From NCBI GenBank assembly GCA_002452315.1, contig DKFH01000198.1:1-12069 (forward strand): DNA of 12,069 nt. Direction: 5' to 3'. Source of the DNA: Anaerolineaceae bacterium UBA6801. GTDB taxonomy: Bacteria; Chloroflexota; Anaerolineae; Anaerolineales; Anaerolineaceae. How positions within the stretch are numbered: position 1 is the first letter of the stretch; each line of letters begins with the position of its first letter. Positions 1 to 6,701 of this stretch are shown here, piece by piece. The position numbers were made by a program, and so were the translations under genes. The notes beneath the pieces were generated by a model that did not search any database, was not told the DNA's origin, and saw nothing but the letters and a program-made list of their open reading frames with translations.

Positions 1-2
1 CC

Positions 3-263
3 TGGGATGAGATCCTGGCTTATCTCAAGGTCAACCCGGGCTTTTTCACCTACCGCTTTGGCGTTGAAGAAGGCCTGGCGGCAGAGCAAGCCCTGCGGGA
101 ATTACGCCAATTGGCCGTGTGGGTCCAGGAGCAGGATTATGCCCTCACCCTGAAACCCATTCACCGCTACCGCAATGGTAATACGGGCGCACAGGTGACC
201 GAAAAAGGCGGCAGTTTTCCAGCCAGCATGCAGCCCCGCGGGGTTAAATTCCTCCACTGGTAA
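3..263 (+). CDS. C-terminal end of an unrecognised protein (partial)
   Basis: An open frame enters from the left edge in frame 3 and runs 86 codons to a TAA at 261-263. The start lies outside the window. I do not recognise the family. The visible part begins WDEILAYLKVNPGFFTYRFG, is mixed charged and aromatic, has no membrane segment or cysteine pair, and ends with the basic/aromatic tail PRGVKFLHW. The middle (about residues 22-50) looks amphipathic-helical. The other two + strand frames look less protein-like, which is why I take this frame as coding. It converges on the minus-strand GH13 remnant that follows, with about 66 bases between them. No function is proposed. Confidence 0.6.
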   Translation, partial: WDEILAYLKVNPGFFTYRFGVEEGLAAEQALRELRQLAVWVQEQDYALTLKPIHRYRNGNTGAQVTEKGGSFPASMQPRGVKFLHW

Positions 264-329
264 AATATATCGAACCCATCGTGTCTTGACTTTGCTAATC
301 AGGGGTCATACCGGAGCGTCTTGTGCAGC

Positions 330-835
330 CTAATGATGGTATCGGCCGCATGTCATTATCCTCCCCCAAGATGGCGGCAGGGTCATCTGCAGTTTACCGT
401 TAACAACCTCAAACGTTGCCCCAGGTTCGAGCAAATCTTTTCAATCAGCGCCTGGTTCAGACCAGTCGAGTTCAATTCTGGCGGGATTGGCAGCGCTGTT
501 GAGCGCCACAAGTACCAATTCCTTGTCTGTTTGGCGCTTAAAACTCAGTTGCTGGTGATTGACATGCAGCAGCGTAAAGTCCCCGTGACGCAAGGCCGAC
601 GACTGCTGGCGGATTTTCCCCAGCTGGCGGAGAAATGGAGCCAGATCTGGATGGGGGACTTGGTCCTTTAAGATGCCGAGATCCAGATTCAGCCGTTTAC
701 CCCCTGCAGGCCAAATTCACTGCCGTAATAAACCGCAGGAATGCCCGGCATGCTGTACAGCAGTAAATAGAGCGGGTAAAGATGCTGGCGTGATGCAATT
801 TTGCCGCAACCGGTTGACCACATCGGCCTCATAAC
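330..835 (-). pseudogene. Decayed C-terminal remnant of a GH13 alpha-amylase / neopullulanase-type glycosidase
   Basis: Read on the minus strand, this stretch contains recognisable pieces of the end of a glycoside hydrolase family 13 protein in shifted frames. At about 704-790 one frame reads RQHLYPLYLLLYSMPGIPAV followed by YYGSEFG, the typical GH13 end-of-barrel motif (GxPxxYYGxExG). Around 699-709 the frame shifts and some residues seem lost. A second frame then gives LNLDLGILK, HPDLAPFLRQLGKIRQQS and ALRHGDF, the usual start of the C-terminal beta domain. This frame is broken by an in-frame TGA at 441-443, continues with DLLEPGATFEVVNGK and PPSWGRIM, and ends at a TAG (330-332). Upstream, a third frame gives a KLHHA segment and DVVNRL (similar to HDVNRL) at about 787-830. 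The catalytic barrel is missing because the OsmC gene begins nearby. Functional GH13 proteins of this type are 550-650 residues; only about 170 are represented. Sequencing error could explain one lesion but not the missing front. Confidence 0.75.
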
Positions 836-992
836 CACCCTTAAAGCCAGATTGATTCACCCGGCGGATGCCGTCGATATCCTCTAGGCGCTCTTCAGCA
901 ATAACGATCCTGCTTAAAAAATCTACGCACATCACACCTTCATGATTGGCTTTATTTAGGATGTAAGCGTATGAAAAGAATCCGGACGCCGC

Positions 993-1388
993 TCACACCA
1001 CCTGGGTGGTGATCTCGAATTCAGGTGGGTGTTCCAGGTGCTTCTTCACCGTACACAGCTGTGCCGAGCGGATCAGCGATGCGTGATACTTTTCAGGGAA
1101 TTCTGGCGGCACCTGGATATCAAGGTCGATTCTGCCAATCATGCCCGTTTGGTAATCACGGTGCACCCGCTGCTTAATGTGAATACCCTCCGTGGGTAAG
1201 CCTCGCTGCTGACAGAAGCCCAGGACATAAATGCCTGCACAGGTGCCGATGGAAGCCAAAAACAACGCGAAGGGTGTCGGCGCCTCGCCCTCCCCGCCCC
1301 CAGCAGGTGGTTGGTCAGTCATCACATCATACGGACCAAAGTGGGCATCCACCCGTGCGCCACCTGGAAAGTCAATCAATAATTCCAT
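993..1388 (-). CDS. OsmC-family peroxiredoxin-like protein
   Basis: The predicted 131-residue cytoplasmic protein belongs to the OsmC/Ohr superfamily, whose members reduce organic hydroperoxides or related electrophiles with a cysteine pair. The two expected cysteines are visible, numbered from the chosen start: C50 in ASIGTCAGIYVLGF at the N-terminus of the long central helix, and C112 in the QLCTVKKHLEHPPEFEI segment near the C-terminus. The spacing and the terminal CTVKKHL/PPEFEI motif are closer to the generic OsmC (YhfA-like) branch than to Ohr. The frame can be extended upstream to a GTG at 1419-1421, but I choose the ATG at 1386-1388 because the family normally begins with a strand like MELLIDFPGG and an AAGAG-type ribosome site sits just upstream. 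The gene reads away from the DnaA-box region and is followed by the GH13 remnant. The physiological substrate is unknown. Confidence 0.85.
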   Translation of the reverse strand: MELLIDFPGGARVDAHFGPYDVMTDQPPAGGGEGEAPTPFALFLASIGTCAGIYVLGFCQQRGLPTEGIHIKQRVHRDYQTGMIGRIDLDIQVPPEFPEKYHASLIRSAQLCTVKKHLEHPPEFEITTQVV

Positions 1389-1478
1389 TTTTTTACTCTT
1401 TTCTCCAAGCATAAACAACACAGTTTGGATGTCATTAAGCTAAAAAGGTTACATATGGGCGGATGTTGCTTGATGAGT

Positions 1479-1525
1479 TTTCTTTATTTTTATTCACATC
1501 TTGATTTTATTTAATCTTTAATTCG
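1479..1525. other. AT-rich block, possible duplex unwinding element
   Basis: About 47 bases composed almost wholly of A and T lie immediately left of the inverted DnaA-box pair and contain one exact box of the T variant (TTATTCACA, 1490-1498). The block is followed by TAGTAATCGTAG at 1525-1536, which resembles the short trinucleotide repeats seen beside unwinding elements, although the match is loose. The role is inferred from position and composition. Confidence 0.45.
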
Positions 1526-1541
1526 TAGTAATCGTAGGGGC

Positions 1542-1558
1542 TGTGGATATGTGGATAA
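1542..1558 (-). repeat. Tandem pair of DnaA boxes, left group
   Basis: On the minus strand two boxes lie head to tail: TTATCCACA (1550-1558, exact) and ATATCCACA (1542-1550, one mismatch), sharing a base. They point opposite to the right-hand group at 1803-1852, giving the region two oppositely oriented box groups. Confidence 0.7.
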
Positions 1559-1703
1559 GGGCATGTTTAGCGGCTGGTACGGGGAGACAGCTTTCCCTGT
1601 CCGCCGTAAAACAGCCTGGAAATCCATTGGGAGCGGTTTGTGATGATAAAAAATCCGTTAAATTCTTTCCACACCAGCATGTGGAAACCTAGCGCACAGG
1701 TCG

Positions 1704-1728
1704 AAAAAAACACAGTAGTGGTGTTTTT
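1704..1728. repeat. Hairpin in the DnaA-box region
   Basis: AAAAACAC at 1706-1713 pairs perfectly with GTGTTTTT at 1721-1728 around the 7-base loop AGTAGTG. It lies between the two DnaA-box groups and is not next to a gene end, so a transcription terminator is unlikely. Its role is unknown. Confidence 0.4.
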
Positions 1729-1802
1729 CGTCTGAAAAAGGCAAATTTTCTCCCTATTTTATCCAGAGTCACCCCCCGTTATTTTTCGAATATTTGGGCG
1801 AG

Positions 1803-1852
1803 TTATCCACATTTCGTATAAGTTATCCACAGTTTTTGGGCAGTTATCCACA
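1803..1852 (+). repeat. Three phased exact DnaA boxes, right group
   Basis: Three perfect TTATCCACA boxes in one orientation start at 1803, 1823 and 1844. The spacing of 20 and 21 bases is close to two helical turns, so bound DnaA would lie on one face of the helix. The last two belong to longer repeats of the form AGTTATCCACAGTTTTTGGG. Such ordered arrays favour cooperative DnaA binding. Confidence 0.8.
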
Positions 1853-1922
1853 GTTTTGGGTGAAAATGAACGCTTGCTTTTCTAAATATTCGTTTGGAGA
1901 CACAAGATATTAAAATCAATCC

Positions 1923-2930
1923 TTAAAAACCATAGGCATCTGACCAGGCTTCGATCAAAACCTCGATCCGGTCCAGGTAGGCGTCCAATGCCCTGGTCTT
2001 ACCTTCCCTGACATCTTGTGTGATGTTGAGCGTACTCACAAGGTCCTGCCAGGTTTCATAGCCGGGGGATTGCTCGGGCAGGGCCAGCTGGATATCCAGC
2101 CAGGTGCGCAAAAGCGGCCAGACGGGGTTGTTATGGCCTTCATTTTGCGCTAAGGCACGGATGCCATGCACATAATAATTCTGCCGGCAGGGGGCCAGGT
2201 GGGGCGGTGGCGAGATGGTGTCGGCCAGGTGGACCAGGTCCTTCTCAAAGGCGTCGATCCAGTCCCTGTATTTGTGGTCAAGCTCGCCTAAGCATCCCAG
2301 CAGACCACAAAAGCCATCCCAGGCATCCGGTGTGCCCAGCTCTTCCATGCGCTGGTTGAGGGTGGTCATAAAGCGGCGGGTGGTCAGCGGCGGCCCGATC
2401 AGGCCGGCGATGGCATCTGCACTTAAGGCCAGGGACCTTAAAAACTGGTCCAGCCACACCAGGTGATTTTCTTCCGGCAAAGTGTACAGGCCGCGCCAGA
2501 GATCACGGGCGGAAGCCAGCATGACGTTAACCCGGGCCAAAACGTTATCGGCCCGGTGAAATCCAGCCGTTACACAGGATTGTAAAAACTCCAGCCAGTG
2601 GTCGCTGTCATACAGGAGGATGTGATTGTAGGTCAGGGGGTAGCCGATCTGAGCGTTTTGGCGGAATTGGCGGGGTTCTTCAAAATCTGCCAGGGTTTTG
2701 TGCAGGATATCCACTGAGACCTCGGGCGTCAGGCTGGCGGTTTCACGCTCTGTAGGGGCGTAATATTTATGCACCAGCACCAGGTCGATATCGGTGGTGC
2801 CGCCCAATAAGGGAGTCTCACTCAGCAGCGATCCCATCAAGTAAGCGGCGTGGATATCTGGCTCGCTGCGTCGGTGTTGTTTTACCGTGTCAGTGGCGAA
2901 CTGATGGAGCAGGTCTTTTGTGATGCGCAT
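1923..2930 (-). CDS. Nucleotidyltransferase-fold protein
   Basis: A 335-residue soluble protein whose N-terminal third carries the signature of the polymerase-beta/aminoglycoside nucleotidyltransferase fold. G33-S34 in AAYLMGSLL is the nucleotide-binding turn, D47 and D49 in TTDIDLVLVH are the first two metal-binding acidic residues, and D74 in VSVDIL is the expected third. The remaining 230 residues are mostly helical and unrecognised; they may select the substrate. The family transfers a nucleotidyl group from NTP to a hydroxyl, but substrate cannot be read from sequence. Antibiotic adenylyltransferases are only one possibility. The start is firm: an AGGGAGG ribosome site is 4 bases from the ATG. 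It lies 14 bases downstream of the deoxynucleoside kinase gene in the same direction, so the two are probably cotranscribed and may share a nucleotide-related role. Confidence 0.75.
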   Translation of the reverse strand: MRITKDLLHQFATDTVKQHRRSEPDIHAAYLMGSLLSETPLLGGTTDIDLVLVHKYYAPTERETASLTPEVSVDILHKTLADFEEPRQFRQNAQIGYPLTYNHILLYDSDHWLEFLQSCVTAGFHRADNVLARVNVMLASARDLWRGLYTLPEENHLVWLDQFLRSLALSADAIAGLIGPPLTTRRFMTTLNQRMEELGTPDAWDGFCGLLGCLGELDHKYRDWIDAFEKDLVHLADTISPPPHLAPCRQNYYVHGIRALAQNEGHNNPVWPLLRTWLDIQLALPEQSPGYETWQDLVSTLNITQDVREGKTRALDAYLDRIEVLIEAWSDAYGF

Positions 2931-2944
2931 CTAACCTCCCTGGG

Positions 2945-3580
2945 TTAAATATCGATGGGCAGGCTTTCCTGGAAGGGCGCCAGCTTGAGTGCCTGCCGGA
3001 TGCGCTGGTTGACGTTTTCTAAATCCTCTGGATGGCGAACATAATCCAAGTGGTTGGTGTTGATGGTCAGGCAGCGCTGGGCGGGATAGTTGGCAAAGTG
3101 GGTTTCATAGGTTTGGTTGAGGATAGCGATGTAATCCACTTCCATCTGGCGCTCATAGGGGCGGTCGCGTTGGGCAATGCGTTGCATGAGTACATCGGTG
3201 TCCGCCTGGAGGTAGACGACCAGGTCTGGTTTGGTGATTTTTTCAGCCAGGGCTTCGTGCACCTTGAAATACATATCCAGCTCATCCCCGTGCAGGTTCA
3301 CCTCTGCAAACAGGCGGTCTTTATCAAAAGTGTAATCGGATAGCAGCCAGGGATTACTGGCCAGGGCATCACGGACGCCCTGGCGCTGCTGGTGATAGCG
3401 GCTGAGGAGAAAGAATATCTGCGTTTGAAAGGCATAGCGGGCCCGGTCACCATAAAAGTCGCTCAAGAAGGGGTTTTCCTCAAAGATTTCGAGGAGCAGA
3501 TTGGCTTGAAAGGTGGATTGCAGCAGGCGTGCCAGGGTGGTTTTTCCAACGCCGATCACGCCCTCAATAGCGATGTACAT
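2945..3580 (-). CDS. Deoxynucleoside kinase (dNK/dGK/dCK family)
   Basis: A 211-residue cytoplasmic enzyme that would phosphorylate a deoxynucleoside with ATP for dNTP salvage; family members are usually 200-230 residues. Visible motifs are a Walker A loop at residues 7-15 (GVIGVGKTT), E34/E35-NPF (substrate-site region), D82-Y83 in SDYTFDKDRLFA, and the lid R138-D-R140-P-Y-E143 that contacts phosphates. The pattern resembles the Bacillus deoxyguanosine/deoxyadenosine kinases more than thymidine kinase, but which base is used cannot be decided. The ATG at 3578-3580 is supported by a GGAG 8 bases upstream (3589-3592 on the + strand). It is the first gene of a minus-strand pair with the nucleotidyltransferase gene 14 bases downstream. 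On the minus strand TATAGT at about 3614-3619 could be a -10 element, without a clear -35. Confidence 0.9.
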   Translation of the reverse strand: MYIAIEGVIGVGKTTLARLLQSTFQANLLLEIFEENPFLSDFYGDRARYAFQTQIFFLLSRYHQQRQGVRDALASNPWLLSDYTFDKDRLFAEVNLHGDELDMYFKVHEALAEKITKPDLVVYLQADTDVLMQRIAQRDRPYERQMEVDYIAILNQTYETHFANYPAQRCLTINTNHLDYVRHPEDLENVNQRIRQALKLAPFQESLPIDI

Positions 3581-3758
3581 AATGCTGACTCCAGGTGTGC
3601 TTGTTGAACGGTTAAACTATACCATAGGACGGCACTCTGATGCATAAAAAAATATTTTAGAGCTTTAACCATAAGGTAAGCCTGGAAAGCTTTCACTACT
3701 AGGGAGATCTCAAGAGCAAACTTGTGCGCAAAATTAACGAGCTTTGCATTGGAAATAC

Positions 3759-3783
3759 CCCTTCCCCTCTCCGAGGGGAAGGG
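3759..3783. repeat. REP-like GC-rich palindrome
   Basis: CCCTTCCCCT (3759-3768) and AGGGGAAGGG (3774-3783) form a perfect 10-bp stem around the 5-base loop CTCCG. It is followed by TCGGGGCTGGGGTTGG. This layout (C-rich arm, short CTCC-type loop, G-rich arm, then a GGGG-rich tail) resembles dispersed repetitive palindromes common in bacterial intergenic regions. Only this clear copy is in the window, so repetition is an inference. No T-run follows, so a + strand terminator is unlikely. Confidence 0.6.
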
Positions 3784-3894
3784 TCGGGGCTGGGGTTGGT
3801 TGACTCACGAACGACGATTTTAAGACATTGCTTCCGCTTTGCTATTGATTTGCTTTCTGCTCAAGTTTTGTGCGCCATTCGAGCGTCTATCCGT

Positions 3895-3900
3895 TATAAT
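3895..3900 (+). promoter_or_regulatory. Possible -10 element upstream of ccmE
   Basis: A perfect TATAAT lies 45 bases before the ccmE ATG. No convincing TTGACA-like -35 is at the proper distance (TTGTGC at 3868-3873 is 21 bases upstream), so this is a weak promoter call based on the -10 alone. Confidence 0.4.
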
Positions 3901-3945
3901 TATTGCATTCAATTTACGGGTAGCTTTGTTTCAGAATGGATAATC

Positions 3946-4455
3946 ATGACGACAACGGGTTCTGCGGGATCAAAAAACAATCGCATCAAATTTATCATTG
4001 CAGGCGGGCTGTTCCTGATCGCGGTCCTTTTTATGGTGATCAGCGCCACCAGGGCCACAGCCGAATTCTTTATGACCGTGGGGGAGTTGCAGCAAGCGGA
4101 TGGTGACTTGCGCGGCCAGAACTTGCGTGTGTCAGGCGCGGTGATTGGCGACAGTATCGCCTATGACCCGGCTGCAAACGAGCTTCAGTTTACCATTGCG
4201 CATATCCCCGGGGACATGAGTGATATACAGGATTCTGGCGGGATCGGCGAGGTTTTGCATCGGGCAGTCAACGACCCGCAAAATCCCCGCCTGGACATCC
4301 TTTATCAGGGCTCTGCGCCGGATATGCTCCAGGACGAGGCACAGGCGATTCTAACCGGCACGCTCAACGACGAAGGCGTTTTTATTGCCGAAGAGCTTCT
4401 GCTGAAATGTCCCAGCAAGTATGAAGAAGCGCTCCCCGATCAAGTGGAGAAATAA
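3946..4455 (+). CDS. ccmE: Cytochrome c maturation haem chaperone CcmE, CxxxY variant
   Basis: A 169-residue haem chaperone of System I cytochrome c maturation, anchored outside the cytoplasmic membrane, which receives haem and hands it to CcmF. Residues about 15-33 form an N-terminal membrane anchor, followed by the expected OB-fold beta domain (FFMTVGELQ, LRGQNLRVSGAVIGDSI, LDILYQGSAPDML, QAILTGTL). The motif after LLLK is C155-P-S-K-Y159: most bacterial CcmE proteins have His (HxxxY) where this has Cys. Cys-type CcmE is known from archaea and Desulfovibrio. I use the ATG at 3946-3948 rather than the upstream GTG at 3724 because the extra 74 codons run through a palindrome and do not resemble CcmE. 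The ribosome site is weak. The stop is 6 bases before ccmF, so the two are one unit. Confidence 0.9.
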   Translation: MTTTGSAGSKNNRIKFIIAGGLFLIAVLFMVISATRATAEFFMTVGELQQADGDLRGQNLRVSGAVIGDSIAYDPAANELQFTIAHIPGDMSDIQDSGGIGEVLHRAVNDPQNPRLDILYQGSAPDMLQDEAQAILTGTLNDEGVFIAEELLLKCPSKYEEALPDQVEK

Positions 4456-4461
4456 ACCGCC

Positions 4462-6510
4462 ATGCTCTCAATTGTGGGATTTTTTACACTGGCTCTGGCT
4501 TTCTTATTGGCCGCGTATGGGCTGCTGGCGGTGATCTTTGGTTTAGTTCAAAAAACACCCGCCTGGATTGAATCGGCCCGGCTGGCCCTGCTGATGATCT
4601 TCCCCCTGGTGACGGTGAGCGTGGCGGCCTTGCTCATCCTGCTGGCCGGTCAACGCTTTGAGCTGGCCTATGTGTACAGTGTGACCAGCCTGGAGATGCC
4701 GCTTTACCTGCGCCTGACGGCCTTGTGGGGCGGGCAAAGCGGCTCGCTGCTGTTTTGGTCCTGGCTGATGGCCGGCTTTTCCCTCTTCTTTGCCCTCCAT
4801 AAATGGAGCCGGGATGCAGATCTGTTGCCCTGGGCCCTGCTGGTGGTATTTTTCACGCTGGGCTTCTTCCTGATGATCAACGTGTTTTTTGAGATACCCT
4901 TTGAGCGCTTCTGGCATTTTCCTGATGGGAGCCGCGTCGTGTCTTTGCTGCAACCGCGCGGGGCATGGCTGCTCACCCCGCAGGATGGACAGGGGCTGAA
5001 CCCGCTGCTGCGCCATCCGGGGATGATCTGGCACCCGCCGGCGCTGTACCTGGGGTTCACTGGCTTCATCATCCCCTTTGCCCTGGCCATCAGTACCCTG
5101 GCGGCCGGCCGGAATGACCGGCGTTGGCTGGAAATTGCCCGGCCCTGGATCTTGATCGGCTGGGTGTTTCTCTCCCTGGGCCTTGTGCTGGGGATGCGCT
5201 GGGCTTACGACATCCTGGGTTGGGGCGGATACTGGGGGTGGGATCCCGTTGAGATTGCAGCACTGCTGCCCTGGCTGAGCGGGACCGCACTGCTGCACAC
5301 CAACCTCCTGCAGGCGCGGCGGGACGGCTTTAAGCGCTGGAATGTGGTATTGGTGCTCCTGACCTTTGTGCTGGTGATTTTTGGCACCTTTATCACCCGC
5401 TCGGGCGTAATCTCCTCTGTGCATGCCTTTGCCGGCAGCGAAATTGGCTCCCCGATGTTCATCTTTACAGCGCTGCTTTCTTTAGGATCGCTGGGCTTGC
5501 TGGTCTACCGCTGGCAGGATTTACAGGCCGGATATGAGCCCGCGTTTGGCTTTAACAAAGAAACCCTCATGCTGTTCACCAACCTGATCTTATTGAGCAT
5601 CCTGGTGATCTGTTTTTTGGGTGTGATCTACCCGATTATTTCAGAGTTGATCACCGACACACAGATCACGGTTGGGCCGGCCTGGTATAAACGCACTGCG
5701 GGACCCCTCTTCATATTGCTGGTGTTGCTGGTGGGCGTTTGCCCGCTGGCGGTGTGGAGTGGCACGAACCTGGCCCGTCTGTCGAAACGTTTGCGAATCG
5801 TCCTGCCGATCTCCCTGCTCGTCCCGCTGTTCGTCTGGCTGGCGGGAGGTGTGCGTCATGGTGTGGTGCTGGTGTCCCTGTGGCTGGTGGGGTTCAGTAT
5901 TCTGGTGATGGCAGCGGATTACATTCAGCAGGTGCTTGTTGCACTACACAAAAATCAGGGCAATTTTTGGCTTGCCCTAGGAGCACCTGTGCGGCGAAAC
6001 CGCCGCCGTTACGGCGGGGTATTGGTGCACCTGGGGATCATCCTGATGAGCATCGGCATTATTGGGATTGAAGGTTTGCAGCAGGAGACGCAGGTAACCC
6101 TGTCCGTCGGTGAATCCGTTGAACTGAGCGGCGTGACCTTCCGGTTTGAGGCGCTGGAGCACCATGAAGAAGAGGCGCGCTGGATCACTGAGGCGGTGTT
6201 GTCTATGAGTCGTGCAGGAGAACCGGTTGGCGCGCTTTACCCGCAGCGGGAGATTTACCCCAATATGGGCTTGGCGGTCACCCAGCCTGGTTTACAGGGC
6301 AACCTGGCGGTGGATCTGTACGCGGTCCTGATCGATTGGCGTCCGATATCGCAGGATGAAGCCACCTTTCGCATCTTTTACAACCCGCTGGTGTCCTGGT
6401 TGTGGGTTGGCTCAGCCATGCTGACCCTCGGGGTGGTGGTGGCTCTTATGCCAGAGTCCGCCCGGCGAAAACTGGAGCGGGCTGCAAAATCGGAGGTGAT
6501 CAGTGGGTGA
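4462..6510 (+). CDS. ccmF: Cytochrome c haem lyase subunit CcmF
   Basis: A 682-residue polytopic membrane protein, slightly longer than typical (about 650). It is the haem lyase core of System I, joining haem from CcmE to apocytochrome. The tryptophan-rich haem-handling WWD domain is at residues 254-264 (WGGYWGWDPVE). The four histidines known to ligate haems in the family all have counterparts: H191 in WHPPALYLGF, H279 in GTALLHTN, H321 in RSGVISSVHAF, and H523 in GGVLVHLG. A soluble outer domain follows (about 540-640) and the protein ends with a membrane helix (LVSWLWVGSAMLTLGVVVAL). The ATG at 4462 follows a GGAG inside the ccmE end at 12 bases spacing. Downstream, the expected neighbours ccmH and ccmG come only after an intervening dpaL gene. 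Confidence 0.97.
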   Translation: MLSIVGFFTLALAFLLAAYGLLAVIFGLVQKTPAWIESARLALLMIFPLVTVSVAALLILLAGQRFELAYVYSVTSLEMPLYLRLTALWGGQSGSLLFWSWLMAGFSLFFALHKWSRDADLLPWALLVVFFTLGFFLMINVFFEIPFERFWHFPDGSRVVSLLQPRGAWLLTPQDGQGLNPLLRHPGMIWHPPALYLGFTGFIIPFALAISTLAAGRNDRRWLEIARPWILIGWVFLSLGLVLGMRWAYDILGWGGYWGWDPVEIAALLPWLSGTALLHTNLLQARRDGFKRWNVVLVLLTFVLVIFGTFITRSGVISSVHAFAGSEIGSPMFIFTALLSLGSLGLLVYRWQDLQAGYEPAFGFNKETLMLFTNLILLSILVICFLGVIYPIISELITDTQITVGPAWYKRTAGPLFILLVLLVGVCPLAVWSGTNLARLSKRLRIVLPISLLVPLFVWLAGGVRHGVVLVSLWLVGFSILVMAADYIQQVLVALHKNQGNFWLALGAPVRRNRRRYGGVLVHLGIILMSIGIIGIEGLQQETQVTLSVGESVELSGVTFRFEALEHHEEEARWITEAVLSMSRAGEPVGALYPQREIYPNMGLAVTQPGLQGNLAVDLYAVLIDWRPISQDEATFRIFYNPLVSWLWVGSAMLTLGVVVALMPESARRKLERAAKSEVISG

Positions 6511-6701
6511 AATTTTTAAGTAGTCATCAGCCTGCTAGGGGGTAATCACTTCCGGTGGGGCGCCAATAAGGTGATCAACACCCTTTTTAGGGGTTTTCCA
6601 ATAACTGTGCGCTTCGGCAGCAGATCGTGTGACGAACGTCTCATGATATTTCGGCTGGTCGGTGGTATCATTTGTCTGACAATTAATTTCTGGAGGTACA
6701 C

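Larger units (their letters stand above)
1479..1860. other. Candidate chromosomal replication origin (oriC): DnaA-box region with AT-rich block
   Basis: The gene-free stretch between the OsmC gene and the nucleotidyltransferase gene (1389-1922) carries five exact matches to the DnaA-box consensus TTATNCACA: 1490-1498 (+), 1550-1558 (-), 1803-1811 (+), 1823-1831 (+) and 1844-1852 (+). Four of these are the high-affinity form TTATCCACA. Near matches lie at 1542-1550 (-), 1665-1673 (+), 1680-1688 (-) and 1759-1767 (+). An AT-rich segment at about 1479-1525, next to the left box group, could be the duplex unwinding element; 1861-1920 is also AT-rich. Clustered boxes, two box groups and an unwinding-type block match known bacterial origins. 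Not seen: dnaA, dnaN, rpmH or gidA, so the call rests on DNA motifs alone. A DnaA-titration or DnaA-regulated site is the main alternative. Confidence 0.72.
3581..3945. other. Divergent intergenic region between dNK and ccmE
   Basis: This 365-base stretch separates the minus-strand kinase unit from the plus-strand ccm block and must hold both promoters. It contains the GC-rich palindrome at 3759-3783 and a TATAAT hexamer at 3895-3900. A GTG-initiated open frame from 3724 runs into ccmE, but it passes through the palindrome and lacks protein character, so I treat it as noncoding. Nothing else is recognised. Confidence 0.6.

Noticed and set aside
321..671. 116-residue + strand open frame
   Set aside because: It lies antisense to the GH13 remnant, has atypical composition and no ribosome site; the protein-like signal is on the other strand.
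1389..1421. Longer OsmC start at a GTG
   Set aside because: The added residues are not typical for the family and the ATG at 1386-1388 has a nearby purine-rich site.
1441..1922. CRISPR array or iteron plasmid origin
   Set aside because: The repeats are 9-base DnaA boxes with irregular wider spacing, there are no spacers of even length, and no Rep or Cas gene is near.
1923..3580. Toxin-antitoxin system of the HEPN/MNT type
   Set aside because: MNT antitoxins are about 100-150 residues and pair with a HEPN protein. Here the transferase is 335 residues and its partner is a clear deoxynucleoside kinase.
3724..3945. N-terminal extension of CcmE from a GTG
   Set aside because: The extra 74 codons translate the intergenic palindrome and promoter-like DNA, and CcmE normally begins just before its membrane anchor.
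4543..5424. 293-residue minus-strand open frame inside ccmF
   Set aside because: It is a GC-driven shadow: rich in Gln, Pro, Gly and His with no family character, and fully antisense to a clear CcmF.
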